A stretch of 18,552 nt of DNA from an uncultured Chitinophagaceae bacterium (GTDB taxonomy: Bacteria > Bacteroidota > Bacteroidia > Chitinophagales > Chitinophagaceae). The position numbers were made by a program, and so were the translations under genes. The DNA is taken from NCBI GenBank assembly GCA_946479005.1, contig CAMLEM010000003.1:1-18552 (forward strand), read 5' to 3'. Shown here piece after piece: positions 1 to 5,969 of this stretch. The stretch's first letter is position 1. Each line of letters begins with the position of its first letter. The notes below the pieces were generated by a model that was not told the origin of the DNA, made no database searches, and saw only the letters and a list, made by a program, of their open reading frames with translations.

Positions 1-1
1 G

Positions 2-748
2 GTTTTTGTTTTTATTAAAGAGAGAGAAGACGGGTTCCTTTACCTCGTATTCCTGGGAGCCGGTAGTATCATCGCCGGGATCGGCAGCCTCATTTTCGTT
101 TATGGGAAATTCAAACTGGAATTCTTTTTTCCCGGGAGGAGGGATATCCTTGCCGAGATCAGGGGAGGCTGGCCTTATACACTGACCAACCTATCAATGA
201 ACTCCGCGCAGTATATCAATATTTTCATCCTCCGGCTTTTTACCAACGACCTCGTCGTGGGCTATTTCGCCATTGCGGAGAGGATCTATTTTGTGGCCAA
301 GCAGGTGCTGGGGATCTTTTCACAGAGTGCTTACCCGGCCGTATGTAACCTGGTATTAAAGGGCAAGGAGGCCACAAGAAGTTTTTTCCGCGAAAATTAC
401 ATTCCCTTCCTCGTCGTGATCACCGTGGGGTCGGCGATCACTTACATTCTGGCTGAGCAGGTGCTGGGGATCTTTCTCGCAGAAGAAGCACACAACGCGG
501 TGTTTTATCTTCGGATGTTCTGCATTGCCACGGTGATCATCTGCCTGAATATCCCCGGCACATTATTATTGCTGGCACGCAACCGAAAACGAAGATATTT
601 CTATATATATATGGCAGCCGGTTTGGTCAATATCGCGGCGAACATTGTACTGGCGAATTATTTCCAAAGTACAGGGACGATCCTGGCCATACTGCTGACG
701 GAACTATTCATCACCCTCCTGGTTTTAAAGGAGGCTGACTTTCAATGA
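2..748 (+). CDS. Polysaccharide flippase, Wzx/PST family (3' part)
   Basis: An open frame runs from the window edge (codons begin at base 2) to a TGA at 746-748, giving 248 C-terminal residues of a multi-spanning membrane protein. The ATG at 197 is internal: the frame stays open and hydrophobic upstream of it, so the true start lies outside the window. Several long hydrophobic segments are separated by short basic loops (for example RNRKRRYF near the C-terminus). The stretch SMNSAQYINIFILRLF followed by VVGYFAIAERI resembles the half-repeat boundary of oligosaccharide flippases of the MATE/PST superfamily. Such proteins move lipid-linked oligosaccharide units across the inner membrane. A Wzy-like gene starts 6 nt downstream on the same strand, which supports a surface polysaccharide role. 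The substrate cannot be inferred. Confidence 0.8.
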   Translation, partial: VFVFIKEREDGFLYLVFLGAGSIIAGIGSLIFVYGKFKLEFFFPGRRDILAEIRGGWPYTLTNLSMNSAQYINIFILRLFTNDLVVGYFAIAERIYFVAKQVLGIFSQSAYPAVCNLVLKGKEATRSFFRENYIPFLVVITVGSAITYILAEQVLGIFLAEEAHNAVFYLRMFCIATVIICLNIPGTLLLLARNRKRRYFYIYMAAGLVNIAANIVLANYFQSTGTILAILLTELFITLLVLKEADFQ

Positions 749-754
749 CACAAA

Positions 755-2011
755 ATGCCAGAGGCATCTTACGAAATATCAGCCGGGTACAGGATCCATA
801 AATACCTGCCTTTCGCCCTGCTCTATTTTTTCTTCAATATCATCGGGTTGCCTTTCGGCCTGACCTGGACCGCCTTGCTGGGTCCATTTTTTTATGGTTG
901 GGTGCTACTAAAAGAGAAGCGTGATATACTGCTCCCTTTTATATTCTCTCTATCTCCCTTTCTGGTTGTGCAGGTTACCGGGGGAGTGGACCAGGGTTCA
1001 TACATCCTTTCCCTGGTGAACCTGCTGATGATCTACTTTTTTGCAATGGCAGTAAGAACCTGGCTGAAGATATCTCCCGGTTCACTGAACAGGATCCTGA
1101 CCGTGATCCTGGTGGTCAACTTTGTCATTTGCCTCATCGCCGTGGTTTTGTACTTCACGCCCTGGCGGGAATGGATGTGGATCGAACAGGATATCACCAG
1201 CGGGGTCAGGGATTTTTCGCGTTTGAAAATGTTTACGTATGAAGCTTCGCATTATGCCACGCTCTTTGTGCCGGTATTCGTATTTTTTCTGATCCGGTTT
1301 TTCCGTCAACAGAACCGAATTCCAGGTCCTGCGCTTATTTTGATGATCAGCCTTCCCTTACTTCTCTCATTTTCTTTCGGAGTTCTGGCAAGCCTTTTTT
1401 TAGCTGTGTCGGCTGTATTCTTTCTGGGCTTTAAAACCCCCGCTCCCAATAAACGGGTCCTGAATACAGCCATTTCGCTGGTCGCCATTCTTTCCTCCCT
1501 GCTGGTGGTTTCTATCATCTTTTACCCTGACAATGTTTTCTTCGAAAGGCTCATCAATATTTTTTCCGGGCAGGATACTTCTGCCGAAGGCAGAACGGTG
1601 GATGCATTTCATTTGGCAGTGAAGATCCTGGAAGAAAACGGAACTCCCTGGTTCGGGATCGGGCCGGGACAGCTGAAGTATGTAGGGGTGGATATCATCC
1701 GTGAGTATTATCTCTATTATGAAACTACGGCCGTGGCCATCCCGAATGTGGTGGCAGAAACACTGGTTCTGTTTGGATGGGTTGGACTGGCATTAAGGAT
1801 GTTCATTCTTCTCTTCCTATTTTGCGTGACGGGAGTCTGGAGAGATCATTTCAGGCTGGTGTTATTCCTGTTTATGTTCATTTACCAGTTTACCGGGAGT
1901 TATATCACAAACCCGGCGGAGTGGGTGATCTGGGTGTTGGCATTCACGGTAATGATTCCCACGGAGGCACAAAGGAGACACAGGGCACACGGAGAAATTT
2001 CTCAAAACTAA
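755..2011 (+). CDS. O-antigen polymerase/ligase-like membrane protein (Wzy/WaaL-like)
   Basis: This is a 418-residue integral membrane protein with about 11-12 hydrophobic segments (roughly residues 16-36, 38-54, 58-74, 80-100, 112-134, 166-182, 190-208, 210-226, 236-256, 330-356, 366-385, 388-402). A large soluble loop (about 257-329) contains GRTVDAFHLAVKIL and PWFGIGPGQLKY, the FGxGPG pattern typical of the Wzy_C/O-antigen ligase family. TYEASHYA (161-168) resembles the EPS-H-x-A motif of that family. These proteins polymerise or transfer lipid-linked glycans on the periplasmic side of the inner membrane. The gene begins 6 nt after the flippase stop, so the two are probably co-transcribed. 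The last 16 residues (403-418, highly polar) are encoded by a degenerate repeat and are probably a late addition. Polymerase and ligase cannot be separated from sequence alone. Confidence 0.75.
   Translation: MPEASYEISAGYRIHKYLPFALLYFFFNIIGLPFGLTWTALLGPFFYGWVLLKEKRDILLPFIFSLSPFLVVQVTGGVDQGSYILSLVNLLMIYFFAMAVRTWLKISPGSLNRILTVILVVNFVICLIAVVLYFTPWREWMWIEQDITSGVRDFSRLKMFTYEASHYATLFVPVFVFFLIRFFRQQNRIPGPALILMISLPLLLSFSFGVLASLFLAVSAVFFLGFKTPAPNKRVLNTAISLVAILSSLLVVSIIFYPDNVFFERLINIFSGQDTSAEGRTVDAFHLAVKILEENGTPWFGIGPGQLKYVGVDIIREYYLYYETTAVAIPNVVAETLVLFGWVGLALRMFILLFLFCVTGVWRDHFRLVLFLFMFIYQFTGSYITNPAEWVIWVLAFTVMIPTEAQRRHRAHGEISQN
1960..2003. repeat. Degenerate ~9-11-nt purine-rich repeat ending in a palindrome
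   Basis: Successive units of the type GGAGGCACA, GGAGACACA, GGGCACAC and GGAGAAA follow one another, and the run ends in the perfect 12-bp palindrome GAGAAATTTCTC (1992-2003). It encodes the polar tail of the Wzy-like protein and ends just before the convergent stop codons. From memory, similar 'cacggaggcacaaagg' arrays are scattered through Bacteroidota and other genomes, often between genes; I could not check this by search. A second C-rich, similarly periodic stretch follows at about 2011-2044. The purine-rich left half and pyrimidine-rich right half could fold imperfectly across the junction. Confidence 0.55.
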
Positions 2012-3105
2012 CCCTGCGCGTTCCGCCCGTATCTCCCTGGGCAACCAAAAATGTCCATATACTCCGACACAATCTTCTCCAGCCCATATTCTCCCAGGTC
2101 ATAAATAACAGGTCTTTTCCGAATTTCTTTTTTTTGCACCACATCAGAAATTTCAGGGGAACTCAAAAAATATTCTCCCTCTCTCTTTAGTACCTCCGTG
2201 TTAAACTCATTCCCGTGTGCCGCAATGCGACAACCGCAGGCCATCGCTTCCAGCAGGGAAGGATTGGTTCCTCCCACCGAATGCCCGTGGAAATAGATCG
2301 CGGAAAAGAAACGCAGCTCATCAAGCATCTCTTTTTCATAAATAGCCCCGGGAAACCGAACCCTGTTCGACTGGTATTTGTTAACCAGCCATCGACCGTA
2401 GATGTTGGAAGGATTCCCGATGATGACAAGAGGATGCGCGGAGCCGGAAGCCAGGACTCCTTCAATGATCATCTCCAGGTTATTTTCCGGTTCCATTCGT
2501 GCGATCGCGAGGTAATATTGGTGAGGTTGAAGTGAATGCGCTTCCAGGGTTTCCAAAGCTTTCTCTTCATTGATCACCGGAATGTCTACGGGGTAAGGGA
2601 TGTACACCGCCTTCATTTTATATTTCCCTTCGAGGTATTTTTTGATAGCCGGGTTATCCGCAATCATCAGGTCGGCCCTGTTCGCGGCCCAGGCTTCCGA
2701 TTTCTTAAGGAATTGACGGGTGAACCAGTTGTATTTTTTTCTTTTCCATTCGAGCCCATCCATATTTACAATGTTCAGGCAATTCTTCGGCCAGCGTTTA
2801 TGCCAGATGGAATCACTGGTATAGCCAAGATGAAGAAGTACATCGAAATTGCGATGCTGTGCATCCCTGATGCAATTCAAGTCATAAAAGAATTGCCCGG
2901 CGGTACCAAGACTATTTTCTTTATCGGGGCAATGAACCAGGTTCACGCCATTCCAAAGATCATCCTTGTGATCGTGAAGGTCAGAGCAATAGACCCAAAC
3001 CTCTTCACCTCTTTGTACGAAGGCCTGCGAGAGCATCTCCGCGAACTGCTCAAACCCACCATACCGGTTTGGTATGCCTCTCGTGCCCAGGATCCCGATC
3101 CTCAT
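2008..3105 (-). CDS. DUF1972-type glycosyltransferase (GT4-like fold)
   Basis: A 365-residue cytoplasmic glycosyltransferase. The N-terminus MRIGILGTRGIPNRYGGFEQ is the signature of the DUF1972 family, known from rhamnosyltransferases such as Cps2T. NMDGLEWKRKKYN (114-126) is another family motif. The C-terminal donor-binding half has IARMEPENNLEMIIEG (201-216) and HSVGGTNPSLLEAMACG (275-291). The frame is open back to 3258, but the ATG at 3105 is chosen because it restores the family N-terminus and gives a 4-nt ATGA overlap with the upstream glycosyltransferase stop, indicating translational coupling. The TAG stop (2010-2008) overlaps the TAA of the convergent Wzy-like gene. Its likely role is adding a sugar to the lipid-linked repeat unit of a surface polysaccharide. 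The sugar specificity is unknown. Confidence 0.85.
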   Translation of the reverse strand: MRIGILGTRGIPNRYGGFEQFAEMLSQAFVQRGEEVWVYCSDLHDHKDDLWNGVNLVHCPDKENSLGTAGQFFYDLNCIRDAQHRNFDVLLHLGYTSDSIWHKRWPKNCLNIVNMDGLEWKRKKYNWFTRQFLKKSEAWAANRADLMIADNPAIKKYLEGKYKMKAVYIPYPVDIPVINEEKALETLEAHSLQPHQYYLAIARMEPENNLEMIIEGVLASGSAHPLVIIGNPSNIYGRWLVNKYQSNRVRFPGAIYEKEMLDELRFFSAIYFHGHSVGGTNPSLLEAMACGCRIAAHGNEFNTEVLKREGEYFLSSPEISDVVQKKEIRKRPVIYDLGEYGLEKIVSEYMDIFGCPGRYGRNAQG

Positions 3106-4193
3106 TGAATAAATCTTTGGTAAGCGGATAAGGTTTTCTGAGCAGCTATCGGCCAGGTGAACTGCTCGTATATTTTTGCCCTTAGCGAAGGGTCGGATGG
3201 TGAAGAGGAAGCCTTTTTCACCGCTTCGAGGATAGACGCGGGATCTCCCGGATCGCAATAAAATGCTTTGTCTCCAAAATATTCCCTGGGGAAGCCTTTG
3301 TCCGTAACAACAATATTACATCCCATTGCGGCGGCCTCGAGTGAGGAAAGCCCGCAGGTTTCAAACCAGGAGGGAAGAATGTGCACTTTTGATTGAAGGT
3401 AATGTTCCAGGAGCTCTTCCTGGCGGAGATGGTCTATGAATTGGATATTGGGAGCCGCGATCCTTTTGCAGGCGTTGTAGTATTCACGCTGGCTGGGAGC
3501 TGCCCTGCCCACCAGGGTCAGGTGAAATTCAGTATGGTTAAGCGCCTTAATGAGGTTCAGTTGATTTTTTATGCCCTCGATGCGGGCCACGCAAAGAATT
3601 CCGGATTCCGGATTCCGGATTTGGGATTTCTGATCTCGGATCTCGGATCTGAACACAAAGGGATCTATTCCATTGGGAATTACAGCATAATCTTTTCCAA
3701 TCCCATAACGGTCAACCAGGGAACGGTACTCTCCCAATGAATTCGGCAAAACCGCCACCGTTTTTCGCAGGATCTCTTTAATGGAAGATCCCTGTCCTTT
3801 CAACAGGTATTTCATTGAAGGTAACCGGTCCCTGCCAAGCAGGCCCCTTCCAATGGTTTTTAAATATTCTCCGCTTTCTCCCGGGAAGAATTTAAGAATA
3901 TTGCCACTCAGTCCTTTCCTGTGCTGCCGGTCGTATTCACTATAATCGATGAGGATCGGCGTAAGGAAAATGGGTTTGTCGATTTGCGCGAGATGAGGAA
4001 GTATATCTGCCGGCCGGATGAGATTGTAAAAATGGAAGGCATCATAAAGCGAATGATCAAGTTTTTGATGGGTGAGAACGACATCAACTATTTGGCCCAA
4101 CTCCCGGAGCTCCTTTGCCGTTTGAGTTACCTGTATGGTATCGCCGCCGGGTACAGTGAAAAGAGTAGATCTCGTGATACAAGCGATACGCAT
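3102..4193 (-). CDS. Glycosyltransferase family 4 (GT-B fold)
   Basis: A 363-residue GT-B glycosyltransferase. The N-terminal acceptor domain begins RIACITRSTLFTVPGGDTIQ, with a GGDT loop of the kind seen in GT4 enzymes. The C-terminal donor domain has VIPNGIDPFVF (171-181), CVARIEGIKNQLNLIKAL (201-218) and the E-x7-E motif in FETCGLSSLEAAAMGC (E278, E286), which binds the nucleotide-sugar. The KNQ in place of the usual EKG and a TCGLSSLEA variant are common in Bacteroidota members. Between IDPFVF and ILCVARIE sits a 16-residue polar insert (183-198) encoded by heptamer repeats. This is the first gene of a leftward pair with the DUF1972 glycosyltransferase (ATGA overlap). The 52 bp before the divergent beta-lactamase-like gene must hold its promoter, though I see no good -7 box there. 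Confidence 0.85.
   Translation of the reverse strand: MRIACITRSTLFTVPGGDTIQVTQTAKELRELGQIVDVVLTHQKLDHSLYDAFHFYNLIRPADILPHLAQIDKPIFLTPILIDYSEYDRQHRKGLSGNILKFFPGESGEYLKTIGRGLLGRDRLPSMKYLLKGQGSSIKEILRKTVAVLPNSLGEYRSLVDRYGIGKDYAVIPNGIDPFVFRSEIRDQKSQIRNPESGILCVARIEGIKNQLNLIKALNHTEFHLTLVGRAAPSQREYYNACKRIAAPNIQFIDHLRQEELLEHYLQSKVHILPSWFETCGLSSLEAAAMGCNIVVTDKGFPREYFGDKAFYCDPGDPASILEAVKKASSSPSDPSLRAKIYEQFTWPIAAQKTLSAYQRFIQ
3596..3651. repeat. Heptanucleotide tandem repeat inside the GT4 gene
   Basis: Eight 7-nt units lie head to tail on the plus strand: GAATTCC, GGATTCC, GGATTCC, GGATTTG, GGATTTC, TGATCTC, GGATCTC, GGATCTG. On the coding (minus) strand three units give seven residues, so the product shows a 7-residue period (SEIRDQK, SQIRNPE, SG). 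The insert sits in the loop before the first strand of the donor domain, where length changes are usually tolerated. Because 7 is not a multiple of 3, gain or loss of a single unit would shift the frame. Confidence 0.8.
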
Positions 4194-4245
4194 TACTGCT
4201 AAATTATCTCAAATCCGGAAACCCGAATCTCCCTATTTTCATACA

Positions 4246-5109
4246 ATGAAACACTACATCTTCCTAATCGCTGTTTTCGTTAGCTCCGTTGTCAGCGCCC
4301 AGCGGACCGATAAAAAACTTGAGAAAAAGATCAAAGAGACCGTACAGGGGTTTAAGGGCGATGTGGGCGTATATGTAAAGAACCTGCGCACGGGAAGAAC
4401 CGTAGCCATCAATGCGGATACTGTTTTTCCCACCGCGAGTATCGTGAAGGTGCCCATTCTCATTGGCATTATGAACAAGGTAGAGAAAAAGGAGCTTGAC
4501 CTGAACCAGAGCCTTGTGTATAAGGATTCATTACTCTACGCAGGAGTGGACATCCTGGGTTCTTTTAAGAACGACGAGAAGATCCAGTTGAAGAAACTGG
4601 TTATGCTGATGCTCACAATGAGTGATAATACAGCTTCCCTCTGGCTGCAGTCGCTTGCTGGAGGCGGCACACGCATCAATGAGGTAATGGATAGCCTGGG
4701 ATACAAAAACACAAGGGTGAACTCCCGCACGGCAGGAAGGCAGGAGATCTGGAAGATATATGGATGGGGACAAACGACGCCTTTTGAAATCGCTTCCATT
4801 TTTGAAAGAATTCATAAACGCCAAATGATCTCTGATACGGCGAGCGTGAATATGATGCGCTGGCTGGGAAGAAATTACTGGGATGAGAATTCCATCTCCC
4901 AGGTGCCTCCCACCGTGCAGGTGTTCAGCAAGAACGGAGCAGTGAACCAGGTAAGAAGCGAGATATTACTGGTGAATGCAAAAGATCCTTATGTATTTTG
5001 TATTATGACGAAGAACAACCAGGATACCCGGTGGACCAGCGATAATGAAGCCTGGATGCTTGCAAGAAGCTTATCAAAGTTGGTTTGGAGCCACTGGGGA
5101 ACTAATTGA
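4246..5109 (+). CDS. Class A beta-lactamase-like serine hydrolase, secreted
   Basis: A 287-residue exported protein. The signal peptide MKHYIFLIAVFVSSVVSA precedes Q19. The active-site signatures are S65-I-V-K68 (SxxK with the nucleophile serine), S126-D127-N128 (SDN) and K229-N-G231 (KTG box variant), followed by a strand VRSEILLV, as expected for the PF13354 beta-lactamase2 family. The omega-loop region reads GRQEIWKIYGWGQTTP: E167 could stand for Glu166, but the loop up to TTP is about six residues shorter than in TEM-type enzymes and lacks the E-x-x-L-N pattern. The start at 4246 is preferred over upstream 4135 because it begins the signal peptide and avoids overlapping the divergent GT4 gene. 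It may be a true penicillinase, a carboxypeptidase or another peptidoglycan-related hydrolase. Confidence 0.85.
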   Translation: MKHYIFLIAVFVSSVVSAQRTDKKLEKKIKETVQGFKGDVGVYVKNLRTGRTVAINADTVFPTASIVKVPILIGIMNKVEKKELDLNQSLVYKDSLLYAGVDILGSFKNDEKIQLKKLVMLMLTMSDNTASLWLQSLAGGGTRINEVMDSLGYKNTRVNSRTAGRQEIWKIYGWGQTTPFEIASIFERIHKRQMISDTASVNMMRWLGRNYWDENSISQVPPTVQVFSKNGAVNQVRSEILLVNAKDPYVFCIMTKNNQDTRWTSDNEAWMLARSLSKLVWSHWGTN

Positions 5110-5117
5110 ACATTCTC

Positions 5118-5849
5118 TTAAAACCTCCACCCGAGGTTAATAGCAAACCCCCTAAACCCCGCCCAGGCTCCCCGGCTCCTGATCCTTCCTCCATTCGCAT
5201 CGATCTCGTGTTCGATGTCAAAAAAAGGAATGTCCACGTCATCGAGGGACTGGCGGAGGTCTTCCTGCTCTGAAGGGCTAAGGCTGGAAACAAAATCAAG
5301 CTGGCCGCTCGATCCACCCCAATGCGCTCCCAATATCCACCAGTCGAGGGTAAGGCATTTTGAAAGCCGGAATTGGCTGCCAAACAACAACCCGCCGCTG
5401 AAAGAGTTAATGTTCCCATTGAAGAAAGCCGTTCTTGGAGTGCCTGTGCCCGTATAGGTCACGGGAGCCTCCACTTTAAAGTTCGCATAGCGGAGATATG
5501 GTGCGAGGTACAATCCTTTCAGGGATTCCTTAAAATAATACCGGAACTCCGGCGTGATGGCGAAATTCCCGACCTGCATCAGTCCTACCTGGATATCGGG
5601 TTCATCTACCTGGTCTTTCAGCCAGGATTGAAAAGGCACATCCCCATACGGCTGAAACCGGATCCCCAGAGCAAGGGTGGTATGAGCACCCACGGATCTC
5701 TCATACTGAAGGGCGATATTTTTCACAAGAAGAGAGCCCAGGTTCACCTTTATGATATTCTCTTTTCCACTCTCTGGAGGCTTGTGTTCGTTCTGGCTGA
5801 AAAGAGGGAAATTCCAGGTCAGGGCAAGAAGGATCAGCAAGTTCTTCAT
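5118..5849 (-). CDS. DUF3575 family outer-membrane beta-barrel protein
   Basis: A 243-residue protein with a signal peptide (MKNLLILLALTWNFPLFSQ). The mature part opens with NIIKVNLGSLLVKNIALQYERSVG (31-54), the hallmark of DUF3575 proteins, followed by alternating hydrophobic beta-strands (TTLALGIRFQP, FAITPEFRYYF, GLYLAPYLRYANF, NSFSGGLLFGSQF, GFAINLGWRF). The terminal aromatic F in WRF is the typical BAM insertion signal. An acidic, serine-rich loop (about 188-210) is probably surface exposed. The function is unknown; DUF3575 proteins are thought to be small outer-membrane barrels. The gene is convergent with the beta-lactamase-like gene (8-nt gap) and divergent from the TonB receptor. Confidence 0.8.
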   Translation of the reverse strand: MKNLLILLALTWNFPLFSQNEHKPPESGKENIIKVNLGSLLVKNIALQYERSVGAHTTLALGIRFQPYGDVPFQSWLKDQVDEPDIQVGLMQVGNFAITPEFRYYFKESLKGLYLAPYLRYANFKVEAPVTYTGTGTPRTAFFNGNINSFSGGLLFGSQFRLSKCLTLDWWILGAHWGGSSGQLDFVSSLSPSEQEDLRQSLDDVDIPFFDIEHEIDANGGRIRSRGAWAGFRGFAINLGWRF

Positions 5850-5958
5850 TTGATATCATAAGCAAGAATTGTTCCTTTCCCGGTGAGGCAGCGAAGCAGG
5901 GGTATTTTCAGACTTAGACAGTGGCTTAGGATAGTGGATAGGACGGGCGGCCATTGCG

Positions 5959-5966
5959 TAAATTTG
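5959..5966 (+). promoter_or_regulatory. Candidate Bacteroidota -7 element (TAAATTTG)
   Basis: TAAATTTG matches the Bacteroidota sigma-A -7 consensus TAnnTTTG exactly. It lies only 3 nt before the ATG of the TonB receptor, so transcription would begin at or just around the start codon and yield a leaderless or nearly leaderless mRNA. There is no good -33 TTG about 19 nt upstream (the sequence there is TGGAT), so this may be coincidental. Confidence 0.3.
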
Positions 5967-5969
5967 TAT

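Noticed and set aside
727..734. Shine-Dalgarno-like AAAGGAGG before the Wzy-like gene
   Set aside because: It is 20 nt from the ATG, inside the flippase coding sequence, and Bacteroidota rarely rely on such sites.
2536..3108. 190-codon plus-strand open frame
   Set aside because: It is fully antisense to the DUF1972 glycosyltransferase and shows no family features.
3106..3258. 51-codon N-terminal extension of the DUF1972 glycosyltransferase
   Set aside because: The extension overlaps the upstream GT4 gene and precedes the family N-terminus MRIGILGTRGIP; the ATG at 3105 gives the classical ATGA coupling.
3596..3651. Heptamer array as a CRISPR
   Set aside because: The units are 7 nt, contiguous and without spacers, and they lie inside a coding frame.
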